DNA of 64,000 nt from Cyrtodaria siliqua. Its lineage: Eukaryota; Mollusca; Bivalvia; Adapedonta; Hiatellidae. Within the stretch, counting starts at the first letter, position 1. Every line of letters starts with the position of its first letter. The notes below the pieces were generated by a model. That model ran no database searches, was not told the DNA's origin, and saw nothing but the letters and a program-made list of their open reading frames with translations. Shown piece after piece: positions 1 through 9,639 of the stretch. The stretch lies in assembly GCA_037043455.1 (NCBI GenBank), contig JAWPHD010010999.1, positions 23,773 through 87,772 of the forward strand, read 5' to 3'. Made by a program: the position numbers and the translations under genes.

Positions 1-225
1 GAAGTATGGTCCTTTGTTTGACTTAGAATTTTCCACTCTAATATTGTATAATGACCTGTTAACACATTTTTTCTCGCACATTTTCAAATTGATTGTTCCC
101 AAACTTCATGTACGCGTAACAGCTGATTACCTTGTGTCCTTCTACATCCCAAATTATTGATGCCTAATTCATTACTCAATAACGGCCCTTTATTTGACTT
201 AGAGTTTTTCACTCCATAATGAACT
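1..225. repeat. Two partial units of a ~180-bp tandem repeat
   Basis: The phrase 'cctttgtttgacttagaatttt' at about 11 recurs as 'ccctttatttgacttagagttt' at about 187. The same unit is found in opposite orientation, in more copies, at 50,990-51,423 and 52,418-52,850. It is the outermost part of the left arm of the inverted duplication visible here. Confidence 0.75.
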
Positions 226-514
226 TCTTGTGGCTTTCACTTTAACACTTTTCATGGATTGTTATTACACCTAACATAAAGTTTACACGTGATGATAATA
301 TGACGCGTGTCTGCATTACTGGCTTTTCGATACTGCAATTTTGTTTTACAGAAATATGGACCTTTGTTTTAATTAGAATTTCTTTCACATTCAGAAATTA
401 ACAGATATTTTACACGTTTATTATTTTTAATTTTGCCCATCATCGGCTAGAGCAAAAAGCGGTGGTGTTCATCACCTTCAGTGATAGTTCTAGTTTTAAT
501 TGCAAGCACTATTT
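226..514. other. Non-coding arm sequence
   Basis: AT-rich sequence that matches 50,660-50,960 on the opposite strand. I see no gene in it. It is intergenic or intron 2 sequence of gene B, by comparison with the other arm. Confidence 0.6.
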
Positions 515-680
515 TATATAGTAACATATTTTATAATTTTATATAGTAACATATTTTATATAGTAGCATATTTTATATAGTAACATATTTTATACAGTAG
601 CATATGTTATATAGTAGCATTATTTATATAGTTACATATTTTATATTGTAGCATATTTTATATAGTAACATATTTTATAA
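515..680. repeat. AT-rich ~16-bp minisatellite, short allele
   Basis: About ten units of the type 'tatatagtaacatatttta'. The opposite-strand counterpart at 50,110-50,650 has more than thirty units, so this array has changed length between the two arms. Confidence 0.9.
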
Positions 681-1341
681 GTTGCTATTAGAATTACCAA
701 TACAATATTAATGTTATTTTATTTACTCAAAATTAAACAGAAATAGCCGAAATAAAAGCAATAACCACATAACTAGGTAAAATGTCAGATGACTTTGTCC
801 CTACTGGAACGCCCAATGGTTTAATTACTCAATAACATATAAGTGTCCTTTGTTTATATGTGCAAGCCAAATATGTTTACGTTACCTATATGCACATAGT
901 ATGTTTATTAACAATTCAACGCATGGGTTAAATGTTGCGAAGCTTTTGTCATATGGTAATTTTAAGTGATTAAAGCTACGGACGCTATATTTAAATCGCA
1001 TGCCGCTTTGAAAGTGTGTGTTTATTCGAATTCTGCTATTTAGGCGATCAGATTTAATGCAGAACATCATTTACTATATAGACATATGGTACCACTGGTT
1101 CAAATCCAACTCCGGGCGTCAATTTTCTTTATGACGTATAATATAATCGGAAGACATATCAGTGTTACCTGTACGAAGGCTATATAAAAATGTGATATTT
1201 TACACAGCAAAATCTTGCCTACATACCAGCTTTACGGATGTTCGTCAACATTTAAATTGCACTCGTGACTTATTCCTATTAATATCTTAGTTCTAGTTTA
1301 AATATAGCGTCAGTAGCTTTAATGTATATTTATATATATAC
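681..1341. other. Non-coding arm sequence, inside intron 2 of gene B
   Basis: Matches 49,440-50,100 in inverted orientation. It includes a tRNA-B-box-like phrase 'ggttcaaatcc' near 1,098, probably a SINE remnant. I see no supported coding exon. Confidence 0.6.
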
Positions 1342-1863
1342 CTCTCTATCTGAAGGAATACCACAATTAATTTTCCCATAGGGTTACTGTACAGCCTTTT
1401 TCAACATCTGAGCTTCAAAGCAGGGCAGCAGACATTGTTGTTGGTTTAATATCTTCAGTATAGCCAAGACCAGTAATTTAAAACAATAAAATACATAAGT
1501 TAGCCAGGTTGGTTTTTTTTCTCGCTCATGTTTTGTGAACCCTATGGAAAATACAAAATTCATACACTATCTAGCTGAATATGTGGTGCTTCGGTCAAAC
1601 AATTCTGAAATTTGAATGAAACCTCATATCAACATGGGATTTGCTGTATCATCTGTCTTTTACACTGCAGATGTATGCTAAAGACAAGAAAAAACTATTT
1701 TTCAAATTAAAAATTGCCTAAAATTGAGAAAAAATAGAATTATTTTCTGTTTTCCTTTTGTCTCTAGGTCCGTGAATTTTCAGGGAGATACTAGAGGTGT
1801 GAGACCTGATGACGTGTCCTCAACGTCGTCACGTCCGTTTTATTTGTATACATTGAGTAATAA

Positions 1864-1905
1864 ATTAGCCCTGACGAAGGACGTAAGTCCGAAAGCTTGG
1901 CGGAG
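1864..1905 (+). ncRNA. Minimal hammerhead ribozyme motif, copy 1
   Basis: The core CTGACGA (1,871-1,877) is followed by an extra A, stem II GGAC/GTCC closed by a GTAA loop, and GAAA (1,891-1,894). Next come GC, TT and then GGC, which can pair with the GCC just before the core as stem I. The four bases AGCT around the predicted cleavage site are self-complementary, as expected for a dimeric type I hammerhead with a very short stem III. Predicted cleavage is after 1,898. Activity is inferred from sequence only. Confidence 0.65.
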
Positions 1906-1967
1906 TTGAACAATTTAACTTAGAGTCTTTATTTTTTTTAAACGGCAATAACGCAAGGTTACATATA

Positions 1968-2072
1968 ATGGACGTGAATGTGAAGGAAATATCCCCACTG
2001 CGGAAGATACGGGAGAAGATTGAGAGGTATGAAAGTCACAGATTTTTCTTCCTGGAGTTTATGGAAGAGTAA
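1968..2072 (+). pseudogene. 34-codon open frame resembling the N-terminal region of methylenetetrahydrofolate reductase
   Basis: The frame starts ATGGACGTG and ends at TAA (2,070-2,072). Its middle reads KIREKIERYESHRFFFLEF, which resembles the start of the MTHFR catalytic domain (pattern K-I-R-[ED]-K-I-E ... F-F-S-[LF]-E-F). It lies between the two hammerhead repeats, as captured host sequence might. The match is short and could be chance; there is no following FPP-type segment before the stop. Confidence 0.25.
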
Positions 2073-2191
2073 GCTGCGAACATACCGGCCATATGGCGTC
2101 AGTCTGAAGGAATAGCGCTCCATTACACGCGACGTTATGACGAGCCCACAACGACATCTCGTCCGTTTTATTTGTATAGAATGAGTAATAA

Positions 2192-2230
2192 ATTAGCCCT
2201 GACGAAGGATGTAAGTCCGAAAGGCGGAGT
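2192..2230 (+). ncRNA. Hammerhead ribozyme motif, copy 2, cleavage site missing
   Basis: Same core as copy 1 (CTGACGA from 2,199, GAAA at 2,219-2,222). Stem II is GGAT/GTCC, so the C-to-T change is tolerated as a U-G wobble. The tetranucleotide GCTT that follows GAAA in copy 1 is absent; GAAA runs straight into GGCGGAG. Without it the cleavage position and stem III are gone, so this copy is predicted to be inactive. Confidence 0.55.
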
Positions 2231-2252
2231 TAAAAAAATTAACATGAGAGTC

Positions 2253-2290
<38 letters not shown>

Positions 2291-2312
2291 CATACGATAT
2301 ATATATACATAC

Positions 2313-2606
2313 GTGAATAGACCGGACATAGATGATTGTTTCCGTTGCGGAGGGCTCTACATCGTTGTTGCTGTAGTCTTCTCCTCCCATATAACCGCAG
2401 GCATATCAAGGAAGTCATCGAGCATAAGGCTATAACGATCACCAACACGTACCAGGGTTTTGCGTTCGACTTGTACTTCGAGTCAGTGTGGTTCTCATTG
2501 CCACATGCTGTAGTTGTTGCATGCTCCTCTGTAATGCTGGTAAATGACTCGACAGTGCTGGTGTTTGAAGTAAAGTTGAATGGAGAAACTGTCCTTGAAT
2601 ATACAT
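2313..2606 (-). CDS. Gene B exon 2: ectodomain and transmembrane segment of a PPxY membrane protein
   Basis: A 294-nt exon with acceptor 'tttgcttttag' and donor GTATGT on the minus strand, both in phase 1. It encodes the region from DVYSRTV to PVYS. Visible features are sequons NFT and NTS near the start, a hydrophobic helix around WYVLVIVIALCSMTSLICL, and a basic stretch GRRRLQQQR that marks the cytosolic side. It matches exon 2 of gene C (49,120-49,413) with roughly twenty base differences by eye. Exon 1 is at 8,800-8,854. The last exon, with the PPxY motifs, would lie just beyond position 1, because its counterpart in gene C is 3.7 kb downstream. The function of the family is unknown to me. 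Confidence 0.75.
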
Positions 2607-2747
2607 CTAAAAGCAAATCGAATTGCGAGGATAACATATACATAAACTATAAATAAATGCAAATGATAAAAATAAGAAAATGCGCCATGGTCAAGTTAAC
2701 CTTCACAATCGTCTAAATATACTCTGTTATCTGTTTACAATACATAG

Positions 2748-3113
2748 AGATTATTTAACTGCTGGGGTCGATTATAGGGAAATCCTTCACGAGATGGTAG
2801 ACGTGTGGTTCTTTTCACGAACGAGCGCATTTTTTGAAAAAACCAAATACGTCTACCATCGAGTGAAGGATTTCTTTATAATCCAACACAGCAGTTAAAT
2901 AATCAGTTTATTACATTTTCAATCAGTTTGTACATAATTTTAACCGAAATTATTCGCGGATGACGTCGACGTCAGCACCACGTTATTGACGTCATAACTC
3001 AGCGTCACGGTTAGTTATTTTTGTGTTCGGAGTTAGTTAATAATATTTAGCGATTATGAACATTCTTTCACTGAGAAATCGCAATCTTTCACCGATGGAA
3101 ATGTAATAAATAA
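2748..3113. mobile_element. Composite foldback/MITE element, left-arm copy
   Basis: Flanked by a perfect 6-bp direct repeat ACATAG (2,742-2,747 and 3,114-3,119). The first part (2,752-2,905) is a near-perfect hairpin bounded by 'gattatttaactgctg' and its reverse complement. The second part (2,908-3,110) has short inverted ends 'ttattacattt'/'aaatgtaataa'. The same composite is at 48,307-48,696 in the other arm, and its two ends bound the 9.6-kb insertion at 38,438-48,072. Confidence 0.75.
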
Positions 3114-3243
3114 ACATAGTACACAACACATCATTGCAATACAATACGAGTGATGCACGCTATAAGTAACTATGCACCCAAGTTAATACATGATACAACA
3201 TTATCAAATTCCTTCTATACATTGTATTATAGTTATGTAAAGC

Positions 3244-3708
3244 CAGGCCTGCCAAATCTCCGGAAAAAATCCTGATTCTCCGGATGTTTCAATCGCTCTC
3301 CGGATATCCGGATTTAAATGTACAATCTCCGGATTTTGCATCAAAACAAAATGTTCATGATTAAACAGCTATATTTTCACATTTTACCGATTTGGTCCTG
3401 TTACGCTTGCTAGTCAGATGAGTATTTACACGTGTCGAATCAATGGGGGTCATCCGTGTAATGCACTGACTGAATATATTATTTCATATAACTGTCAAAC
3501 AATGCATCAATTTATTATTTCATATAACTGTCAAACAATGCATCAACTTGTATTAATAGCATATATAATTTAAATTTGCGCTTTAAAAAAAAAAATCCGA
3601 AAATGAAGTCGCGCGCTCCAAATTTCCATTTAAAAATGTTCTTCGCGCGCTTTAATTCTTAAAATTAAAAATCTCAGGATTTTGGGTTAAACAGTTTTGG
3701 CAGGCCTG
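3244..3708. mobile_element. 465-bp MITE present only in the left arm
   Basis: Terminal inverted repeats CAGGCCTGCCAAA / TTTGGCAGGCCTG, flanked by a TAAAGC direct repeat (3,238-3,243 and 3,709-3,714). The right arm at about 48,172 has the uninterrupted site. The interior has several 'ctccgga' motifs and a 33-bp tandem duplication near 3,478-3,543. It is non-coding. The CAG start suggests a hAT-like family, but a 6-bp duplication is not the usual 8 bp. Confidence 0.75.
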
Positions 3709-3714
3709 TAAAGC

Positions 3715-4490
3715 TAGGGTTTGGTATGAATAAACGAGGAGAAAATGTCAATGATTTTCAATGACTTTAAAGTATTAGATAGAGAATATAGGGAACTTAA
3801 AAGCAAAAGAAACATATACTTTACAATGTTATATTTATACTGTATGGCATGTCACAACATGTGCACCGATGTTGTGTTTCCTGGTATATACCTTTAAAAT
3901 AAAGGCAAGCACTACATTCAAAATAGATTCAATATCATTATCAACAGGCATTTCTCAGACTCTCAAAAATATATTCAGACTGTTTTGAATTAATGTGTTT
4001 CTAGTTTATTTCTATTCGGTACTATAACGTCTTCACGTTCTTTTCTCTTTTTCAAACTGTTTTCAAATGTATTGAAATTAGGGATGGTTTTCTTGTATTT
4101 GGTATGGAGTTTGCTAATATTATAATAAATGTCCCTATTATCTTAGGTTTTGTCTATGATTCCAAATGATATAGCCTGTAATCAATAATAATTTGGATTC
4201 CTTTTTCAATTAGAAACGTTTACATATACTTGGTGTCGGACCATAAGTCATTTGAACCTAAGGCCAAACATATAATGGTTTGTTTCCGCTAACGTATTGC
4301 AAAAAAATATGGTAGGCATGTAGGTTTTTTGTTTTTTCTCCTTCCTTTTCTAATTGGAAAATATTTTAATACTTGGACTTAACATTTATTTTAAATACTA
4401 AAAGAGTAGTATAAGATTAATAGCACCTGTATGCTATGACAAAGGGTCGGTCAGGTTAGCGGCAAAAAACCATTTTATTTTAGGCTTAAT
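3715..4490. other. Non-coding arm sequence with the empty site of the 9.6-kb insertion
   Basis: Matches 48,080-48,175 and then 37,850-38,437 on the opposite strand. The junction at 3,829-3,839 reads (reverse strand) TATAA-A-TATAA, which is exactly where the right arm carries the 9.6-kb element. Confidence 0.65.
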
Positions 4491-4493
4491 TGT

Positions 4494-5110
4494 TAGAGGA
4501 CCATAAACTAATATAAATTGCAGTGTAAAGCATGTGACCCCTGGAGCGAGGGTCACCATATGAACAAACGTGGTAGAGGACCATAAGCTAATATAAATTG
4601 CAGTGTAAATCATATGACCCCTGGAGGGAAGGTCACCATATGAACAAACATGGTAGAGGACCATAAGTTAAAAAATTGCAGTGTAAAGCATGTGACCCCT
4701 GGAGCGAGGGTCACCATATGAACAAACGTTGTAGAGGAGCATAAGCTAATATAAATTGCAGTGTAAATCATATGACCCCTGGAGCGAAGGTCACCATATG
4801 AACAAACGTGGTAGAGGAGCATAAGCTAATATAAATTGCAGTGTAAATCATGTGTTCCCTGGAGCGAAGGTCACCATATGAACAAACGTGGTAGAGGAGC
4901 ATAAGCTAATATAAATTGCAGTGTAAATCATGTGACCCCTGGAGCGAGGGTCACCATATGAACAAACGTGGTAGAGGAGCATAAGCTAATATAAATTGCA
5001 GTGTAAATCATATGACCCCTGGAGCGAGGGTCACCATATGAACACTCGTGGTAGAGGACTATAAGCTAGTAAATCATATGATCCCTGGATCGAGGGTCAC
5101 CATATGAATA
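4494..5110. repeat. 80-bp tandem repeat, about eight units
   Basis: Units begin near 4,494, 4,572, 4,651, 4,731, 4,811, 4,891, 4,971 and 5,051, each starting 'agaggaccataagcta' or close to it. The array is absent from the matching place in the right arm. It produces long open frames on the minus strand that I do not regard as genes. Confidence 0.95.
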
Positions 5111-6109
5111 TACTGAAAGGAATAAGAAACGCATAATGGGTATTTCCGCTATATATTGTATGTTTAATATGCTAATGCTAAGCATTAGACCTGTCCTTTC
5201 GGAAAGAAGGTTTAAACAGTACCGAACACACCAATGATTACCCCTTAAAGTTTCATTATCGACATAATGCGCATTTGGCTCAAACAGGTGAGCAAACTTA
5301 GGTTTTAAACGTTCCAATCTCTTAACATTAAACACAATACTGAAATGGCTTGGCTATTATAAGCGAAACTTCAACATGTATGAATTTCGTGTAACAAAGT
5401 GTACTTTGATTAAAAGGTCTACTACATGACATTTTAGACGGCATGCAACGGTCACACAACTAAACATACACTGAACAAAATGAATCATTTGTCGCCTGGG
5501 TTTTATGGATATAATTTGAAAACAAACGAGGCATAAATTTAATTCAATAATCTGTCGTATGAAACAAATCAGTTCACATATTTACTCAAAGTTTCATTGC
5601 AGAAGTCCATGTTCAGCCATGGTTCTAGCAGCCTTAAATAGGGGCAACATCTTCATCTAATGCACCCCTCATTCTACAACAACATCCCCAGGACTACACT
5701 GTGTCAATTGTGCCAATGAGAGCCCGGTGCTGAGCTGATGGAATCCATTTTCAAATTGTGACTTTTGGTTTTGAAGGTGTTGAACTTTATACAGCTTTTT
5801 TGCAAATCAAATCATCAGCAAATATGTCAATTGAATGGTTTCATATCTTTAATTATATTCTTGTTCTTTTTCAATTATATCCATATACCCAGGTGAGGCA
5901 ATATTAAGTTTGTTCAATGTATTGTGTTTAATGTTCGTTTAGGGACTGATAGGGACTTAAATCTGGCGATCCGGTCTATCGGGGTCTATCATTGGAGCAC
6001 TTTAAATATGTTAGAGAGTAAGAGTAGAGCAGTGTTCCCGGAATTCTATGTGTTTGTCCTCCACCACCTACCACCGCCGCTGCCCCGTCTCCCTCCCCCT
6101 ATCTTGGCG
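5111..6109. other. Left-arm-only sequence in intron 1 of gene B, no gene seen
   Basis: AT-rich and without recognisable domains or a convincing exon. It has no counterpart in the right arm between 37,670 and 37,850. Confidence 0.45.
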
Positions 6110-6124
6110 GTTTCAGCCCGCAGC

Positions 6125-6250
6125 GATGGCTTAAAAAGTGGCTTAGTGATAGAGCGCCCACCTCGCATGCGGGAGGTCGTCGGTTCGACTCCGTGCCAGG
6201 TCACAACAAACTGATACTAATGGCTCCCTTGCTTGTCGATAAGCATATAA
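6125..6250 (+). mobile_element. tRNA-Ala-like SINE head
   Basis: A-box-like 'tggcttagtgatagagc', anticodon-loop-like 'ctcgcat' (would be CGC, alanine) and B box 'ggttcgactcc' are in order and correctly spaced. The acceptor ends do not pair and non-tRNA sequence follows, so it is a SINE rather than a tRNA gene. Confidence 0.55.
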
Positions 6251-6255
6251 CGGCT

Positions 6256-8325
6256 AGTTCTAGGACTGGCATGTATAAAGAACAGTGCCAGGACAGGTCG
6301 GCCCTGTAAATAACAGTGCTAGGACAGGTCGGCTCGGTGTACAACAGTGCTAGGATAGGTCGGCCCGATGTAGAAGAGCTAGGACAGGTCGGCGCGGTGT
6401 AGAACAGTGCTAGGACAGGTCGGCCCGGTGTAGAACAGTGCTAGGACAGGTCGGCCCGGTGTAGAACTGTCATGGGACAGGTCGGCCCAGGACAGGACGG
6501 CCCGGTGTAGAACAGTGTTAGGACAGGTCGGCCCGGTGTAGAAATGCTAGGACAGGTCGGTCCGGTGCAGAACAGTCCTAGGACAGGTCGGCCCGGTGTA
6601 GAACAGTGCTAGGACAGGTCGGGCCGGTGTAGAAGTGGTAGGACAGTTCGGCCCGGTGTACAACAGTGCTAGGACAGGTCGGCCCGGTGTAGAAGTGCTA
6701 GACAGGTCAACCCGGTGTGGAACAGTGCTATGACAGGTCGGCCCGGTGTAGGAGTGCTAGGACAGGCCGGCCCGGTTTAGAACAGTGCTAGGACAGGTCG
6801 GCCTGGTGTAGAAGTGCTAGGATAGGTCGGCCCGGTGTAGAACAGTCATTGGACAGGTCGGCCCGGTGTAGAAGTGCTAGGACAGGTCGGCCCGGTGTAG
6901 AACAGTGCTAGGACAGGTCGGCCCTGTAAAGAAGTGCTAAGACAAGTCGGCCCGGTGTAGAACAGTGCTAGGACAGGTCGGCCCGATTTAGAAGTGCTAG
7001 GACAGGTCGGTCCGGTGTAGAACAGTGCTAGGACAGGTCGGCCCGGTGTAGATGTGCTAGGACAGGTCGGCCCGGTGTAGAACAGTGCTAGGACAGGTCG
7101 GCCCGGTGTAGAAGTGCTAGGATAGGACGGCCCGGTGTAGAACTGTCATGGGACAGGTCGGCCCAGGACAGGTCGGTCCCGTGTAGAACAGTGTTAGGAC
7201 AGGTCGGCCCGGTGTAGAAGTGCTAGGACAGGTCGGCCCGATGATGAACAGTGCTAGGACAGGTCGGCCCGGTGTAGAACAGTGCTAGGACAGGTCGGCC
7301 CGGTGTAGATGTGCTAGGCTAGGTTGGCCCGGTGTAGAACAGTCATGGGACAGGTCGGCCCGGTGTAGAAGTACTAGGACAAGTCGGCCCGGTGTAGAAC
7401 AGTGCTAGGACAGGTCGGCCCGGTGTACAGCAGTGCTACGACAGGTCGGCCCGATTTAGAAGTGCTAGGACAGTCGGTTCGGTGTAGAACAGTGCTAGGA
7501 CAGGTCGGCCCGGTGTAGAAGTACTAGGACAGGTCGGCCCGGTGTAGAACAGTGCTAGGACAGGTCGGCCCGGTGTAGAAAAGTGCTAGGACAGTTCGGC
7601 CCGGTGTAGAACAGTGCTAGGACAGGTCGGTCCGGTGTAGAACAGTGCTAGGACAGGTCGGCCCGGTGTAGATGTGCTAGGACAGGTCGGCCCGGTGTAG
7701 AACAGTGCTAGGACAGGTCGGCCCGGTGTAGAAGTGCTAGGATAGGACGGCCCGGTGTAGAACTGTCATGGGACAGGTCGGCCCAGGACAGGTCGGTCCC
7801 GTGTAGAACAGTGTTAGGACAGGTCGGCCCGGTGTAGAAGTGCTAGGACAGGTCGGCCCGATGATGAACAGTGCTAGGACAGGTCGGCCCGGTGTAGAAC
7901 AGTGCTAGGACAGGTCGGCCCGGTGTAGATGTGCTAGGCTAGGTTGGCCCGGTGTAGAACAGTCATGGGACAGGTCGGCCCGGTGTAGAAGTACTAGGAC
8001 AAGTCGGCCCGGTGTAGAACAGTGCTAGGACAGGTCGGCCCGGTGTACAGCAGTGCTACGACAGGTCGGCCCGATTTAGAAGTGCTAGGACAGTCGGTTC
8101 GGTGTAGAACAGTGCTAGGACAGGTCGGCCCGGTGTAGAAGTACTAGGACAGGTCGGCCCGGTGTAGAACAGTGCTAGGACAGGTCGGCCCGGTGTAGAA
8201 AAGTGCTAGGACAGTTCGGCCCGGTGTAGAACAGTGCTAGGACAGGTCGGCCCGGTGTAGAACATTGCTAGGACAGGTCGACCCGGTGTAGAACAGTGCT
8301 AGGACAGGTCGCCCCGGTGCCACGC
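6256..8325. repeat. ~31-bp GC-rich minisatellite, expanded allele of about 65 units
   Basis: The unit contains 'gctaggacaggtcggcccgg' plus 'tgtagaacagt', with a shorter variant 'tgtagaagt' alternating. The right-arm counterpart (37,427-37,665, opposite strand) has only about eight units. A higher-order duplication of 620 bp is visible: 7,000-7,619 and 7,620-8,239 appear identical, including rare variants such as 'gatgtgctaggctagg'. Confidence 0.95.
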
Positions 8326-8334
8326 AAAATACTT

Positions 8335-8640
8335 TGAATGTGACTTGGTATTCTTTCATACCGGAATCCGTCATTTTACCGGGGCTAGATATTTCCATCT
8401 CAGCCTATGGTCGAGATAAAAGTCACGCGCGCACCAACATTCGGTATGCAGGAACGTCAGTAGCTGGCGGCGTCAACGCACAACATGCCTGGATATGCAA
8501 GAAGAAGAATCTATCATGGGTATTCGGTTCAGATAGAGAATTCCAATCTTCTATATAAGTGTTTTAATCGGAACCTCGGCAGAGCCTCAGGATGGAATTC
8601 CCTATCTTCACCGGATACCCATGAACGATTATTATGTTCT
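8335..8640. repeat. Interspersed repeat with inverted ends
   Basis: 'tcatgggtattcggttcagat' near 8,515 is mirrored by 'cttcaccggatacccatga' near 8,610. A related copy lies at 18,655-18,910. Not coding. Confidence 0.6.
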
Positions 8641-8799
8641 AATATGACAGCACTATAAAGTCGAACATCTCACTGCTACACACTAATATAAACTGTCTTG
8701 ACTGAAAGTTTCACTGCCAGTGAAACAAACATGTTTACACATAATTACCTGTTGAAATAGGTGTAAATTCAATTCATTTAAATTAAACAGTTCACTTAC

Positions 8800-8854
8800 C
8801 TTTCACAACACAAAGTATAATCAATATATACTCAACTGTCCAGTTAGTGTGCAT
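8800..8854 (-). CDS. Gene B exon 1: signal peptide
   Basis: The start codon is at 8,854-8,852 and the donor GTAAGT directly follows 8,800. The exon encodes MHTNWTVEYILIILCVVK plus one base of a split Asp codon (phase 1), which matches the phase-1 acceptor of exon 2 at 2,606. The hydrophobic core YILIILCVV fits a signal peptide. It aligns with exon 1 of genes C and A (M-[HY]-T at the start, ILC or ILY in the core). Confidence 0.65.
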
Positions 8855-9002
8855 AATTTTGCGATTAAAGTGAAAACACAACTGTATGTATACAGTAAGG
8901 AGATTAACTTAAATGAAATGTGCACTGGTTAAATTGTAAACATTTCAAAATTAAGGTCAATGTCGCTCTACCTATTTCATAACGTACAATGAACAATATG
9001 TC
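8855..9002 (-). other. Region upstream of gene B
   Basis: Matches the region upstream of gene C exon 1 (36,985-37,170). It probably contains the 5' UTR and promoter, but I see no TATA box or other motif I can defend. Confidence 0.35.
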
Positions 9003-9317
9003 TTAAAGGGACACATTGCAATCTTGAAGTATTTATCAAGTATTAATATGTTAATAGCCTCTCGATCTATTTTTTACTTTAAATCTGCTTGCATATATTT
9101 AAATACAATTTTGAGTTTTAAAATTGTCTTCGTTATTCTACTATTTGAATACAATATTAATGAAATGTAATCGACAGTTAGTACTATGCAAAAGTATATT
9201 TCTTTATACTTGTCTGATAATTGATAATTATGACTGAACAAACGCAAATATACGTAGAAAAACTAACGGGACGCCGCGAGTTTTTCATATGTCCAAGATT
9301 TCCATATGTCCCTTTAA
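9003..9317. mobile_element. TTAA-flanked MITE (AGGGACA family), left arm
   Basis: TTAA at both ends (9,003-9,006 and 9,314-9,317), then inverted ends AGGGACACAT / ATATGTCCCT with subterminal 'gcaatcttga' / 'tccaagatttcc'. About 310 bp, non-coding. The TTAA duplication is that of piggyBac-type transposition. Relatives are at 36,671-36,981, 42,261-42,761, 59,370-59,640 and, degenerate, 56,120-56,395. Confidence 0.75.
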
Positions 9318-9639
9318 GGGCAATACTTAAAAAATACATTGAAACTGTTTAAGTATAGTCATCACTTTAAAAAAAACGTTTATCAATAGTTTATGAATAG
9401 CAACAATATATTTTGATCAAATGGAAATAAAAGAAATCAGACATATTTGCAACCATCAGTCAATTTCAAAAGTCGCAAATGTCAATACGTTTTTTTCCTT
9501 TTTTTCCTTATTTTTTTGTCCAAATTCACCCGTTAAAGAAACTAAACCGCCAATTTTTCGCAACAAAACCGATCTTCCAAACTCAACGTTGTGTTGAGGG
9601 CATACAATAATGCATACCTGCCAATTAAAGTCTAGATTT

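Larger units (their letters stand above)
1342..2256 (+). mobile_element. Penelope-like or retrozyme-like fragment present only in the left arm
   Basis: About 915 bp inserted in a TA-rich stretch; the matching position in the right arm (about 49,430) lacks it. The insert holds two direct repeats (about 1,828-1,935 and 2,160-2,250). Each contains a hammerhead-ribozyme core, with cores 328 bp apart. Tandem terminal repeats with minimal hammerheads are known from Penelope-like elements and from non-autonomous retrozymes. I see no reverse transcriptase or GIY-YIG segment, so this is either a terminal fragment or a non-autonomous element. It lies about 60 bp downstream of the exon 2 donor of gene B, in its intron 2. 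Confidence 0.6.

Noticed and set aside
2336..2656. Plus-strand 106-codon frame
   Set aside because: It is antisense to exon 2 of gene B, which has splice signals, a membrane helix and homologues. The plus frame has none of these.
4434..4822. Minus-strand frames repeating LPSRGHMIYTAIYISL
   Set aside because: Direct translation of the 80-bp tandem repeat.
6125..6205. tRNA-Ala gene
   Set aside because: Acceptor ends do not pair and the anticodon stem has a mismatch. Treated as a SINE head.
6256..8325. CRISPR-like array (regular direct repeats)
   Set aside because: Units are contiguous without unique spacers, and the sequence is eukaryotic. It is a minisatellite.
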